Shown: positions 1-8,657, numbered from the stretch's first letter. The stretch is DNA of 60,835 nt from Halorubrum sp. (GCA_028275105.1 JAQCNI010000149.1:1-60835); one strand, 5' to 3'. Translations and numbers: made by a program. Notes: generated by a model from the sequence alone, not told the origin.

Positions 1-1
1 G

Positions 2-169
2 ACACTACGCATACCGAAACAGCAGATCGACGAGGTCGAACGGATGGTGGAAACGGGCGAGTTCCCGAACCGGAGCGAGGCGATCCGGTCGGCCGTCCGC
101 GACATGTTGAACGAACAGGACGGCGAGCGCGAGGAGCGCGGCCGCAACCACAACTGGGCCAAGGTGTAG
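2..169 (+). CDS. cdrS: CdrS-like ribbon-helix-helix regulator (5' end outside window)
   Basis: The last 55 codons of a small protein enter from the left edge. The visible part reads as a ribbon-helix-helix (CopG/Arc-type) domain: a beta strand [13 protein letters not shown], then a helix with [16 protein letters not shown], then a charged tail ending NHNWAKV. In haloarchaea a short RHH protein of this type, CdrS, sits directly upstream of ftsZ2 and controls division genes. Here the stop codon lies only 4 nt before the ftsZ2 start, so the two are very likely one operon. The N-terminus, and so the full length and promoter, are not visible. Confidence 0.85.
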   Translation, partial: TLRIPKQQIDEVERMVETGEFPNRSEAIRSAVRDMLNEQDGEREERGRNHNWAKV

Positions 170-173
170 ACCG

Positions 174-1382
174 ATGCAGGACATCGTTCAGGACGCCTTG
201 GAGAACGCGGAACGGGAGAAACGTGACATGGACGCCAGTCTGGACGACGACGAGTTCGGGGACCCCCGGATCGTCATCGTCGGGGCCGGCGGAGCCGGCA
301 ACAACACCGTCAACCGCCTGTACAACATCGGCGTCAACGGCGCAGAGACCGTCGCGGTCAACACGGACAAACAGCACCTCAAGATGGTCGAAGCCGACAC
401 GAAGATCCTCGTGGGCAAGTCGCTCACGCAGGGGCTCGGCGCCGGCGGCGACCCCAATATGGGTGAGCGCGCGACGGAGATGGCCCAGGGGACCATAAAG
501 GAGGTCCTTGGCGACGCCGACCTCGTCTTCGTCACCGCGGGCATGGGCGGCGGGACCGGTACCGGCGCGGCCCCGGTCATCTCGAAGATCGCCAAGGAGC
601 AGGGAGCGATCGTCGTCGGCATGGTCTCGACGCCGTTCAACGTCGAGCGCGCCCGCACGGTGAAAGCCGAGGAGGGGCTCGAAACCCTCCGCAACGAGGC
701 CGACTCGATCATCGTCCTCGACAACAACCGGCTGCTGGATTACGTCCCCAACCTCCCGATCGGGAAGGCGTTCTCCGTGATGGACCAGATCATCGCGGAG
801 ACGGTCAAGGGGATCTCCGAGACGATCACTCAGCCGAGCCTCATCAACCTCGACTACGCCGACATGTCCACGATCATGGACCAGGGCGGCGTCGCGGTAA
901 TGCTCGTCGGCGAGACCCAGGACAAGAACAAGACCCAGGAGGTGGTCAACGACGCGATGAACCATCCCCTCCTCGACGTCGACTACCGCGGCGCGAGCGG
1001 CGGGCTCGTTCACATCACCGGCGGGCCCGACCTCACGCTCAAGGAGGCCGAGGGGATCGCGAACAACATCACCGAACGCCTCGAGGCGAGCGCGAACGTC
1101 ATCTGGGGCGCACGCATCCAGGAGGAGTACAAGGGGAAGGTCCGCGTCATGGCGATCATGACCGGCGTTCAGAGCGCACAGGTGCTCGGCCCGTCGACCC
1201 AGAAACAGGCCGACCGGTCACGCGCCAGCATCGACGGCGAGGACCTCGGCGACTCCCGATCGCGTGCGGCCGAGACGAACGCCGGCGTCGAGGGAACCGG
1301 CGGCGCCGACCGCGCCGCGTGGGAGTCGGACGGCGGCTCCGCGCCCGTCGAGCAGAACAACGGTCTCGACGTCATCCGGTAG
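174..1382 (+). CDS. ftsZ2: Cell division GTPase FtsZ2
   Basis: 402 aa tubulin-superfamily GTPase that polymerises at the division site. After an acidic N-terminal extension (about residues 1-30) come the nucleotide-binding loop GAGGAGNN (about 37-44), the tubulin signature [10 protein letters not shown] (about 124-133), the T7-loop region and a C-terminal domain. A disordered acidic linker ends in a short tail NNGLDVIR, which probably serves as the partner-binding peptide. The MQDIV start and the RHH gene 4 nt upstream fit FtsZ2, the paralog needed for constriction, rather than FtsZ1. Co-transcription with cdrS implies feedback control by that regulator. The paralog assignment rests on context and remembered N-termini. 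Confidence 0.93.
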   Translation: MQDIVQDALENAEREKRDMDASLDDDEFGDPRIVIVGAGGAGNNTVNRLYNIGVNGAETVAVNTDKQHLKMVEADTKILVGKSLTQGLGAGGDPNMGERATEMAQGTIKEVLGDADLVFVTAGMGGGTGTGAAPVISKIAKEQGAIVVGMVSTPFNVERARTVKAEEGLETLRNEADSIIVLDNNRLLDYVPNLPIGKAFSVMDQIIAETVKGISETITQPSLINLDYADMSTIMDQGGVAVMLVGETQDKNKTQEVVNDAMNHPLLDVDYRGASGGLVHITGGPDLTLKEAEGIANNITERLEASANVIWGARIQEEYKGKVRVMAIMTGVQSAQVLGPSTQKQADRSRASIDGEDLGDSRSRAAETNAGVEGTGGADRAAWESDGGSAPVEQNNGLDVIR

Positions 1383-1490
1383 TCCGGCGTGTAGACCACC
1401 GGACCGCGCGGACGAACACTCGATAATCTTTTGAACGCGTCCTACTCCCGAGCGGCCACGCTATCGCGGGGGGGTGACCGAACGACGGTT

Positions 1491-2312
1491 TCAATTCCGT
1501 TCTCCCTCGAAATCCGTTTCCGGCGGGCTTGCCGGTCCCTCGCTGAATTCTTCGGCGTACCGCTCGCGGAACGCCTCGTATGCGGCCTCCTCAACGTCGA
1601 CACAGATATATCGCGCGTCGTCGCCGAACACGCGCCGGGCGGCGATCGCGGCCGGAGCGGTACCCGCACACGGCACGAGTATCAACTCCCCATCGTCGAC
1701 GAGGCCATCGATCCAGGCCTCGTACGGACCGATCGGCTTTGCCCGACCGCCGCGTCCGTACGTCCGCTCGGGCCACGTTGCGACTTGCCGTGCGGAGATA
1801 TCGGTGTGGCGCTCGGTGGGCCCGTCGTGGGTGAACACCACGGTATAGCCGCCGGTCGTGAGGTGCTCTCCGTGCGTCCCGCGGTCCGGCCGCCCGTCCT
1901 CGGTCAGGTAGGTGACCCCACCCAGCTTTTCGAACCCGCCGCCGTCGGGCGTCGCCGGGGTGTCGCCCCACCGCGTTCGGAGATACTCGACGATCCGTGG
2001 GGCGAGCCAATCGTCGGCGTCCGCCACCAGCCACCCACCGTCGACGAGCGCCGCCCGACAGGCGTCGATGAGCTCGACCGTGGTGAGGGTGTCGTCGACG
2101 TCGTCGCCGTCAGCGACGTGCCCCTCATCGAACGGGTGGAGGTCGTACGCGAGCCCGGACTGTTGAACCCGGCCCGGCCGTGCCCACGCGTCGTCGAGGA
2201 AGACGGCCGCCGCTTCCCCGTGGTACTCGGCGAGGACGTCCATCGCGTCGCCCACGACGTACCACTCGCCGTCATCGATCTTGTACGGTGTCGCGTCGTC
2301 GGGAAGTCGCAT
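1491..2312 (-). CDS. DNA methyltransferase-like protein with degenerate motif IV
   Basis: 273 aa starting at MRLPDD; the upstream in-frame TTG is less likely. The fold reads as a class-beta N4-cytosine/N6-adenine methyltransferase, in which the catalytic motif precedes the AdoMet motif. Around residue 40 FLDDAWARP sits where DPPY or SPPY is expected. Near residue 215 LVPCAGTAPAAIAARR is a diverged version of the DPFAGSGT AdoMet loop, followed by an acidic YICVDVEE strand. Both motifs are altered, so activity is uncertain; it may be a non-catalytic relative or use another substrate. No restriction gene is adjacent. It lies convergent to ftsZ2, 108 nt away. Confidence 0.65.
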   Translation of the reverse strand: MRLPDDATPYKIDDGEWYVVGDAMDVLAEYHGEAAAVFLDDAWARPGRVQQSGLAYDLHPFDEGHVADGDDVDDTLTTVELIDACRAALVDGGWLVADADDWLAPRIVEYLRTRWGDTPATPDGGGFEKLGGVTYLTEDGRPDRGTHGEHLTTGGYTVVFTHDGPTERHTDISARQVATWPERTYGRGGRAKPIGPYEAWIDGLVDDGELILVPCAGTAPAAIAARRVFGDDARYICVDVEEAAYEAFRERYAEEFSEGPASPPETDFEGERN

Positions 2313-2366
2313 CAAACACCACCAGTTGGACCGTCGATCGAATCAATCTTCGTGTCTCACCGCGCG

Positions 2367-3131
2367 TCATTCGTCGGCGCCCCTCGATACCGCCAGCCAA
2401 TCCCACATGAAGTGCCCCAACACGGGTACCGACACGACCCACACAACCGTCCTCGAAAGCTCGGGACCGGGAACGGGGAGCAACGCGAGGAAGGTGGTCG
2501 ACATGATCACGGCCCCGGTCACGCGGCGAAACTGGCTCGGCTCGAGGTCGGCTACCGGGAGTCCGCGGCGTCGGCGGCCGTATATCGCGATGACGAAGGC
2601 GTATCGTGCGAACCCGACCGCGAGGAAGACGACCGGAGCGGATCCGGAGATGACGACCGTCACCGCCCCGACGGCGACGAGGAGCGTATCGACCTCGGTA
2701 TCGAGAATTCCGCCGAGTTCGGAAACACAGCCCGTCCGGCGGGCGATCGCGCCATCGACCGCGTCGAGGAGGGCCGCAACCGCGAACAGCCCCCCCGGTG
2801 CCCACGCGGCTGCTCCCCCCGGCGGATCGGCGAGCATGAACCCGGCAAACCCGACCGTCACCCCACCACGGATGATCGTCACCCACGTCGCGGCGGTGAT
2901 CGGCTGTGGTCCGTCGGTAGCCCGCGCCCGGCGCAGCGATCGCCGGACGATCCCCATCGCGATAAAAAGGGTAACTGCGACGCCGGCGACGAACGCCCCG
3001 GTCGGCTGCCCGTCCCACGCCACACCGAGCACGACGAGCACGAACGCGGCGATGGCGGCGGTCCCGCCGACGACACGCGAGAACTGACTGCGGCCGACGG
3101 TACCGAGCAGTGACCGGGACGCATCGGTCAT
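2367..3131 (-). CDS. CDP-alcohol phosphatidyltransferase family protein
   Basis: 254 aa integral membrane enzyme of phospholipid headgroup synthesis. It carries the complete signature D-x2-D-G-x2-A-R-x8-G-x3-D-x3-D as DAVDGAIARR followed by GGILDTEVD (about residues 120-150). These aspartates bind Mg2+ and the CDP-alcohol. About six hydrophobic segments are visible, two of them before the signature (VVGGTAAIAAFVLVVLGVAW and GAFVAGVAVTLFIAM). The acceptor (inositol phosphate, glycerol phosphate or serine) cannot be read from sequence. It is encoded just upstream of the methyltransferase-like gene on the same strand with a 54-nt gap, so it may be co-transcribed with it. Confidence 0.88.
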   Translation of the reverse strand: MTDASRSLLGTVGRSQFSRVVGGTAAIAAFVLVVLGVAWDGQPTGAFVAGVAVTLFIAMGIVRRSLRRARATDGPQPITAATWVTIIRGGVTVGFAGFMLADPPGGAAAWAPGGLFAVAALLDAVDGAIARRTGCVSELGGILDTEVDTLLVAVGAVTVVISGSAPVVFLAVGFARYAFVIAIYGRRRRGLPVADLEPSQFRRVTGAVIMSTTFLALLPVPGPELSRTVVWVVSVPVLGHFMWDWLAVSRGADE

Positions 3132-3772
3132 GGCTCCGTCGTCCCTCCGCCGGTTCGTGCTTCACGCGTCACGCGCCGGTGATCGGCAGTCACTACCATC
3201 GCGCCGAGCCGTTTCGCAAGCGCTGGCCGGACGCGGACTCGCCGAACGGCTCGTGGGCCTCGATTCCGATCGGCCGGCCTCCGGCCGCGGCGTTCCATCG
3301 TCGCCACACCCCGTGGGCGGACCCACCGGCCGATGCGGTCAGCAATGCGCCCCCGTCGATAACGTTGGCCGTGCTGACGGCAGCGATTCCTGGTTGCCCG
3401 TTCGGCCGGTGAGATCGGGGTGGCTGCCCGAAAGTACGCGGGATTTCGAGGCCACCGGCGAGTCGGCGTTGGAGGATGACAAGCGCGGCTCCGATCCCAG
3501 CGTGGCACTCGGCAGCCATCCCGGCGACACGGCGCCTGAACCGGCTCGAAACGGTGATCGCGAACATGAACGACAGTATTCCGGATACATGTATTATTGG
3601 AGCCTCGATCTGCCGAAGCAAAGTCAGTTCTTTCGCTCGGATGTTCACCGCGTCGTTCATTGTCCGTTCAAACGGCCCCACCGGGATAATTGTTTAATCG
3701 AATGCCCCGGGGCGCTCGGTCGGCTGCGGCGTAACATCGGCGGGACGGCGGACCGAGACGGAACACCCCGCC
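3132..3772. other. Gene-poor stretch between the CDP-alcohol transferase and ncsA
   Basis: 641 bases without a convincing gene apart from the doubtful ORF listed. Composition dips in GC around 3560-3700. It may be the remains of an inserted or decayed gene. Confidence 0.4.
3193..3660 (-). CDS. Doubtful ORF, possibly a decayed membrane-associated gene
   Basis: An open frame of 155 codons starting MNDAVNIRAK. The first ~70 residues look protein-like, with a hydrophobic stretch HVSGILSFMFAITV and AGIGAALVILQ. The rest is Gly/Ala/Arg-rich low-complexity sequence typical of antisense reading in GC-rich DNA. An AT-rich element (gattaaacaattat in the minus direction) lies 35-45 nt before the start and could be a promoter. 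No family is recognised. It could be a gene remnant or chance. The whole interval 3132-3772 holds nothing better. Confidence 0.22.
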   Translation of the reverse strand: MNDAVNIRAKELTLLRQIEAPIIHVSGILSFMFAITVSSRFRRRVAGMAAECHAGIGAALVILQRRLAGGLEIPRTFGQPPRSHRPNGQPGIAAVSTANVIDGGALLTASAGGSAHGVWRRWNAAAGGRPIGIEAHEPFGESASGQRLRNGSARW

Positions 3773-4747
3773 TCACGCCGCCTCGATGGCGTCGAGCAGC
3801 CGGCATTTCCGACAGATCTCTCGACTCGTCTTCGACCCGCAGCGCGCACACTCCGAGAGTTCGGGCCGCTCCCCGTCACCGTTCGGCCGGTAGCGCTCGG
3901 CGGCCAGCGCGGACAGCTCCTCGTAGCCCGCCATGATCGAGTGGCGCGTGCCGGGGTGGTTCTCCTCGAGGTCGTGTAACAGCGATCGGATCTCGCCGCG
4001 AAACGCCTCGTCGGCGTGGGGACACTCCGCCATGTGGACCGGCAGGTCCCGCACGTGACAGTACAGGGCGATCTCCTTTTCGGGGACGTCCCGAAGCGGC
4101 TTCGCTCGAGGGACGAACTCGTCGGTGGCCCCGCGCTCGTCGAACGGGCCGAGCGACGCGTCGAAGTGTTTTGCGACCTCTCGGACGTCGCCCTCGAGGA
4201 TCTTCATCAGGGCGGTCTGTGCCTCGTCGTCGAGGTTGTGGCCGGTGAGCAGCTTGTCGGCGTCGAACTCGGCGGCGTACCGCTCCAAGGCGTCCCGGCG
4301 GAACACGCCGCAGTACGCACACGGGGCCATCTCCTCGGGGTCCGACTCGACGACGTCGTCCATGCGGACGCCGAACTCCTCGTCGTAGGCGACGACCTCG
4401 TGACGGATCGACCGGTCGGTGGCCAGCTCGACGCAAGCGTCGAGGCTCTCGTCGCGGTATCCCTCGATCCCCTCGTGGACGGTGAGTGTGAGCATCTCGA
4501 CGCGGGGGTCCCGCCCCAAGATGTCATCGAGGACGTGGGTCAGGACCACGCTGTCCTTCCCGCCCGAGAGCCCGATCACCCATCGGTCGGGGTCGTCGGG
4601 CGTCGCGTCCGGGTCGAGTAGCCCGTCCTCGCGGATCCGACGCTTCACGCGCCGCTCGACCGACTGACAGAGGTGCTCGCCACAGAGGTGGCCCCCCGAG
4701 TAGGCGGCGTGGTGGATCGCGTCGGCCCCGCACTTGTCACACTCCAT
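3773..4747 (-). CDS. ncsA: tRNA 2-thiolation protein NcsA (TIGR00269/TtuA-Ctu1 family)
   Basis: 324 aa adenylating enzyme that activates tRNA U34 for 2-thiolation using a SAMP ubiquitin-like sulfur carrier. It starts MECDKCG with an N-terminal zinc finger (CDKCG then CGEHLC). The PP-loop SGGKDS lies near residue 70, the CAYCG/FRR and TGHNLDDEAQT blocks mark the catalytic core, and a C-terminal CARCG...CRKC zinc ribbon closes the protein. The ORF can be extended upstream, but residues before MECDKC are low-complexity, so the ATG at 4747 is chosen. In Haloferax ncsA lies beside ftsZ2; here about 2.4 kb separates them. Confidence 0.92.
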   Translation of the reverse strand: MECDKCGADAIHHAAYSGGHLCGEHLCQSVERRVKRRIREDGLLDPDATPDDPDRWVIGLSGGKDSVVLTHVLDDILGRDPRVEMLTLTVHEGIEGYRDESLDACVELATDRSIRHEVVAYDEEFGVRMDDVVESDPEEMAPCAYCGVFRRDALERYAAEFDADKLLTGHNLDDEAQTALMKILEGDVREVAKHFDASLGPFDERGATDEFVPRAKPLRDVPEKEIALYCHVRDLPVHMAECPHADEAFRGEIRSLLHDLEENHPGTRHSIMAGYEELSALAAERYRPNGDGERPELSECARCGSKTSREICRKCRLLDAIEAA

Positions 4748-4823
4748 CGGTGCCGGGTTGCGCACCCGCGGGGATACGGGTTTCGGGCCGCGAGCGACGA
4801 CGGCGCTCGAGTCTCGGATCCGA

Positions 4824-5753
4824 TCAGGCGGTCGCGCCCGCGACGAGGCTCTCCCGGACGGTTTCGAGGAACCGGTCCGGGTGTTCGACGTGGGGCAGCA
4901 GCTTCGCACGGTCAAACACCACGAGCCGTGCGCCGGCGGCGTCGGCGAGCTCTCGCCCGTCCGAAAGCGGGCTCACCTCGGCCTCCCGCCCCCAGACGAT
5001 CGTCGGCGGAACGTCGCGGTCGGCGAGCGCGGCCGCGAGGTCGACCTCGCTATTGAGGTAGCCGGAGACGAACGACGCCGGCGCAAACCGCGCGTTCTCG
5101 ACGTGGGTCGTGCGCCACTCGTAGTCGACCCACTCCTCGTCCGGGTTCTCCGGATCGTAGTAGCCGTGGTCCGCGTTGAAGTACCGGATCGACGGTTTCG
5201 ACGCGATCAGGTCGAACAGCGCGGTCCCGACGAGCGGGGCGCGGAGCAGTTCACGGAGCCAGGGCTTCGGCGGGGCGGGCCCCGCGACCGCCGTCGGACA
5301 GACGGCGACGAACCCGCTCACCGGCGCGTCGGCCCCGACGGTGTAGGCGGCCGACAGCGACGAGGCGACCACGGCCGGCTCGTCGAACGTCGTGAGGAAG
5401 TCGTGGACGAAGTCCTCGTACAGCGCGGCGGAGTAGCGGATCGGCGGCCGGTCCGAGCGGCCGTACCCCGGGAGGTCGGGCGCGATCACGTGGTAGTCGG
5501 CGGTCAGGTCGGCGAACACCTCGCGCCATTCGCCGGAGGACCCGGCCGCGTTGATCCCGTGAAGCATCACGAGGTCCGGGTCCTCGGGGTCGCCGCCCTC
5601 GGTGTACACGACGTCCATCCCGCGCCAGCGGAACGTCCCCGTGGCACCGGCGAGCGGCGACTCGAGTTCGCCCTCGTATCGGAGCCCGGTGGTCATCGCT
5701 GCGAGCCCCCCGACGCCGAGGAGAGCCGTCCCGGCGAGATTCCTGAGTTTCAT
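4824..5753 (-). CDS. Alpha/beta hydrolase with N-terminal hydrophobic segment
   Basis: 309 aa starting MKLRNLAGTALLGVGGLAAM, a hydrophobic N-terminus that could be a membrane anchor or weak signal. The core has the oxyanion HG motif LHGINAAGSSGEW (about 85-97), DLPGYGRSDRP, a nucleophile elbow reading ASSLSA instead of the usual GxSxG, and a C-terminal LLPHVEHPDRF supplying the catalytic His. The start is taken at the ATG at 5753; the longer frame is Gly/Pro filler. It resembles haloarchaeal proteins related to haloalkane dehalogenase or epoxide hydrolase, but the substrate is unknown. Confidence 0.85.
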   Translation of the reverse strand: MKLRNLAGTALLGVGGLAAMTTGLRYEGELESPLAGATGTFRWRGMDVVYTEGGDPEDPDLVMLHGINAAGSSGEWREVFADLTADYHVIAPDLPGYGRSDRPPIRYSAALYEDFVHDFLTTFDEPAVVASSLSAAYTVGADAPVSGFVAVCPTAVAGPAPPKPWLRELLRAPLVGTALFDLIASKPSIRYFNADHGYYDPENPDEEWVDYEWRTTHVENARFAPASFVSGYLNSEVDLAAALADRDVPPTIVWGREAEVSPLSDGRELADAAGARLVVFDRAKLLPHVEHPDRFLETVRESLVAGATA

Positions 5754-5803
5754 GGAAAACTGTTGGGTCGCGGGCGACTTATGTCCCGCGGGTGGCAACG
5801 CGT

Positions 5804-5860
5804 CGTCGCCGTCGGCCGTCACCGTCGCCGTCGGCCGTCACCGTCGCCGTCGGCCGTCAC
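5804..5860. repeat. Three perfect 19-bp tandem repeats across the meaB stop codon
   Basis: The unit cgtcgccgtcggccgtcac occurs three times without mismatch. Because 19 is not a multiple of three, each copy shifts the reading frame of the minus-strand meaB gene, and the TGA used lies in the middle copy. A change in copy number would alter the MeaB C-terminus. Confidence 0.97.
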
Positions 5861-7100
5861 CGTCCGTCGGAGGCTCCCCTCCGTCGTCGACGTCGATATC
5901 ATCCCCGACGGCATCGATACACGCCGCGATCGGCTCGACGAGTTCGGCGGCGACGCCGTACGGATCCGCTTCGCGTCGCCGGACCCGGTCAGCGAGCGAC
6001 TCGATTCCGCCCCGACGCTCGATCGCCTCGTCGGCGAGCGTCCCGACGTCCGACCGCACCAGCGTCCGGATCTCCTCGGCGAACCGTCGCCGACGAATCC
6101 GATCCAGATCCCCGGAATCGCGGAGATACGTCGCGTGCGCGTCGAACACTTCGATCAGCTCCCCGATCCCCTCGCCGGTCTTCGCGGCGGTCCCGACCAC
6201 GTCCGGCGTCCAGTTGACGTCGTCGTCGTCCGCGCCGTCCGCATCGCCCGCCCGCCCATCGTCTCTCTCGTCATCGCTCGACGTGTCGGCCGGGTCGTCG
6301 TCGCGCACCCCGTGGCCGCCGTGGCCACCGTGGCCGCCGTGGTGGCCGGTGTCGAGTCCCCGCGCCGGCCCCTCGCGCCTGTGGACCATCTCCTCCACCT
6401 CCGCCAGCGTCCGCTCGGCGCCGTCCCTGTCCGTCTTGTTGACGACGAACACGTCGCCGATCTCCATGATCCCCGCCTTCAGAGTTTGGACGTCGTCGCC
6501 GGATCCCGGCTGGACGAGGACGGCGACCGTGTCGGCCGTACGCACGATGTCGACCTCGTTCTGTCCCGCGCCGACCGTCTCGATCATCACCGTGTCCTTG
6601 CCGAACGCGTCGAGCGCCCGCACCGCATCCGCGGTCGCCATCGAGAGTCCGCCGAGCTGGCCGCGGGCACTCATCGACCGGAAGAACACGTCCATATCGC
6701 CGACGTTCGAGGCCATCCGGATCCGGTCGCCCAGCACCGCGCCCCCGGTGTACGGCGAGGCCGGATCGACGGCGATCACGCCGACCGTGTCGCCGCGTTC
6801 GCGGTAGGCGGCCGCCAACTCGTCGACGAGCGTGGACTTCCCCGCGCCCGGTGCGCCCGTCACCCCGATCACCTCCGCGGAGCCGGTGTAGTCGTGGAGC
6901 GCGGCGACGATCCCGCGATAGCCCGGCGATCGGTCCTCGATCCGGGTGATGATGCGCGCGAGCGCACGGTGGTCCCCCGCGAGCAGTTCCGCGAGCAGTT
7001 CCTCGTCGCGGTCGTTGAGGCCGTGCTCGTCGAGATCGCGGCCGTCGGGGCCCCCGTCGGTTTCGTTTCGGTCAGCTCCGCCGGTTCCGTTTCCCGCCAT
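5838..7100 (-). CDS. meaB: MeaB/ArgK-type GTPase, methylmalonyl-CoA mutase chaperone
   Basis: 420 aa G3E-family P-loop GTPase that protects and loads cobalamin into methylmalonyl-CoA mutase. Walker A GAPGAGKST lies near residue 80, followed by DPASPYTGGAVLGDRIRM, ETVGAGQNEVDI and the base-specificity motif NKTDRD. Between about residues 250 and 305 there is an insert absent from typical MeaB: GHHGGHGGHGGHG followed by an Asp-rich stretch. Its ATG abuts the stop of mcmA2, so the two form an operon. The C-terminal tail is encoded within a 19-bp tandem repeat that also contains the stop codon. Confidence 0.93.
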   Translation of the reverse strand: MAGNGTGGADRNETDGGPDGRDLDEHGLNDRDEELLAELLAGDHRALARIITRIEDRSPGYRGIVAALHDYTGSAEVIGVTGAPGAGKSTLVDELAAAYRERGDTVGVIAVDPASPYTGGAVLGDRIRMASNVGDMDVFFRSMSARGQLGGLSMATADAVRALDAFGKDTVMIETVGAGQNEVDIVRTADTVAVLVQPGSGDDVQTLKAGIMEIGDVFVVNKTDRDGAERTLAEVEEMVHRREGPARGLDTGHHGGHGGHGGHGVRDDDPADTSSDDERDDGRAGDADGADDDDVNWTPDVVGTAAKTGEGIGELIEVFDAHATYLRDSGDLDRIRRRRFAEEIRTLVRSDVGTLADEAIERRGGIESLADRVRRREADPYGVAAELVEPIAACIDAVGDDIDVDDGGEPPTDGDGRRRR

Positions 7101-7520
7101 CTACGCACGCTTCGGGGCGTTCTCTCGGACGAACGCCACCGTCTCCGCCATCGGCGTTCCGGGGCCGAACACTTCCGCGACGCCGAGTTCCTTGAGGGCC
7201 GTCTCGTCGTCGTCGGGGACGATCCCGCCGACGATCACGAGGGTGTCCTCGAACGCGCCGTACTCCTTGAGCCCCTCGATCACCTTCGGCACGAGGGTGT
7301 TGTGGGCTCCCGAGAGGATCGAGATCCCGAGGACGTCGACGTCCTCCTGGACCGCCGCCTGGACGATCTCCTCGGGTGCGCGGTGGAGCCCGGAGTAGAC
7401 GACCTCGAAGCCGGCATCGCGGAACGCGCGCGCGATCACGTGCGCCCCCCGATCGTGGCCGTCGAGCCCGACCTTCGCGACCAGACAGCGGATGGTCCGT
7501 TCCGCCGGTTCGACGCTCAT
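7101..7520 (-). CDS. mcmA2: Methylmalonyl-CoA mutase small subunit (B12-binding)
   Basis: 139 aa cobalamin-binding Rossmann domain. It shows the base-off/His-on motif DGHDRG (D-x-H-x-x-G, about residues 20-25), the SGLHRAPEEIV and GISILSGAH loops and the closing FGPGT. The length matches a stand-alone B12 subunit, which pairs with a separate large catalytic subunit not present in this window. It immediately precedes meaB. Together they serve propionyl-CoA metabolism, converting (R)-methylmalonyl-CoA to succinyl-CoA. Confidence 0.93.
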   Translation of the reverse strand: MSVEPAERTIRCLVAKVGLDGHDRGAHVIARAFRDAGFEVVYSGLHRAPEEIVQAAVQEDVDVLGISILSGAHNTLVPKVIEGLKEYGAFEDTLVIVGGIVPDDDETALKELGVAEVFGPGTPMAETVAFVRENAPKRA

Positions 7521-7657
7521 GGCCGGACATGGATCGCGTGACCGTTTGATTCTACCGGCGGGGCGTCGGACGCGCCGGCGCCGTGACCGACCCCGTCACC
7601 CCCGGCGAGCAGCCCCAAACGACGCGGATAAACCGTCAGCCGGTCTATCGGATCGAA

Positions 7658-8527
7658 ATGAGCGGGAAAGACGAGTACTACAATCGTGCGAAACAGCAGG
7701 GGTACCGCAGCCGGTCGGCGTACAAACTGAAGCAGATCGACGACGATGCCGACCTCCTTTCGCGGGGGGACACGGTCGTCGACCTCGGCGCCGCCCCCGG
7801 CGGCTGGCTCCAGGTTGCTGCCGAAGCGGTCGGCGAGACCGGGACCGTCGTCGGCGTCGACCTCCAGCGAATCGACGAGTTCGATGACGGCGAATCCGCC
7901 GCCGTCGACGTGGAGACGATCCGCGGCGACATGACCGAGGAGCGGACCCGACATCGCCTCCGCGAGGCGGTCGGCGAGCGCGGGGCCGACGTCGTCCTCT
8001 CGGACATGGCCCCGAACATGACCGGCGAGTACTCGCTGGACCACGCCCGGTCGGTCCACCTCGCTCGACGGGCGTTCGCGGTCGCCGAGGAGCTGCTCGC
8101 GCCCGGCGGCGACTTCGTCGTGAAGGTGTTCCAGGGCGAGGACCTCGACGCCCTCCGCGACGACGTCGAGACCGAGTTCGAGTACCTCAAAACGACCTCG
8201 CCGCCGGCCTCGCGGGACAGCTCCTCGGAGGTGTACCTCGTCGCGAAGGGCCGCCACACCGCGACCGTCGACGTCGGTGAGCGAGTCGAGGTGACGGTCG
8301 AGCAACGCGGCGACGAGGGCGACGGGATCGCGTACGTCGACGGCTACACCCTGTTCGTCTCCGGCGCGGACCCCGGGGAAACCGTCGCGGTCGTCGTCAA
8401 GGACGTCAAGCCGCGATTCGGCTTCGCGGAACGGGTCGACGAGCCGGAGTCCGACGGGGGCGAAGCCGACGACGTCGGTGGCGGGGACGGCGACGTCGAC
8501 GCCGACGGAACCGGTTCCGCGCGCTGA
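7658..8527 (+). CDS. rlmE: 23S rRNA (uridine-2'-O-)-methyltransferase RlmE/FtsJ with TRAM domain
   Basis: 289 aa. The FtsJ fold has the AdoMet motif VVDLGAAPGGWLQ (about 40-52), DMAPNMTG with the catalytic Asp, VVKVFQGED with the catalytic Lys, and SSEVYLVAKG. The N-terminal YYNRAKQQGYRSRSAYKL block supplies the first Lys of the K-D-K-E tetrad. After residue ~195 comes a TRAM RNA-binding domain ending FGFAERV and an acidic tail, the usual haloarchaeal arrangement. A GTG at 7583 would add 25 residues, but MSGKDEYYNRAK at 7658 matches the family N-terminus better. Confidence 0.92.
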   Translation: MSGKDEYYNRAKQQGYRSRSAYKLKQIDDDADLLSRGDTVVDLGAAPGGWLQVAAEAVGETGTVVGVDLQRIDEFDDGESAAVDVETIRGDMTEERTRHRLREAVGERGADVVLSDMAPNMTGEYSLDHARSVHLARRAFAVAEELLAPGGDFVVKVFQGEDLDALRDDVETEFEYLKTTSPPASRDSSSEVYLVAKGRHTATVDVGERVEVTVEQRGDEGDGIAYVDGYTLFVSGADPGETVAVVVKDVKPRFGFAERVDEPESDGGEADDVGGGDGDVDADGTGSAR

Positions 8528-8657
8528 CCGCCCGACCGCGACGAATACTCCCTCGTGGGCGAGACGGGGGAAACATGGACTCGCCGACGCCGACTTCCTC
8601 CGAACCCGCCGACGCCGACTTCCTCGGAAATCGCGGCCGGGATCGGGGTGATCGCCG

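Noticed and set aside
1431-3113. 560-aa plus-strand ORF
   Set aside because: Arg/Pro/Asp-rich shadow of the methyltransferase-like and CDP-alcohol transferase genes on the minus strand; no domain pattern.
6311-6350. Sequencing artefact explanation for the GHG-type run in meaB
   Set aside because: The run keeps the frame and is imperfect at the DNA level, so it is more likely real than a base-calling error, though this cannot be proven here.
4734-7541. 935-aa plus-strand ORF
   Set aside because: Antisense shadow across the hydrolase, meaB and mcmA2; composition is typical of reverse reading of GC-rich genes.
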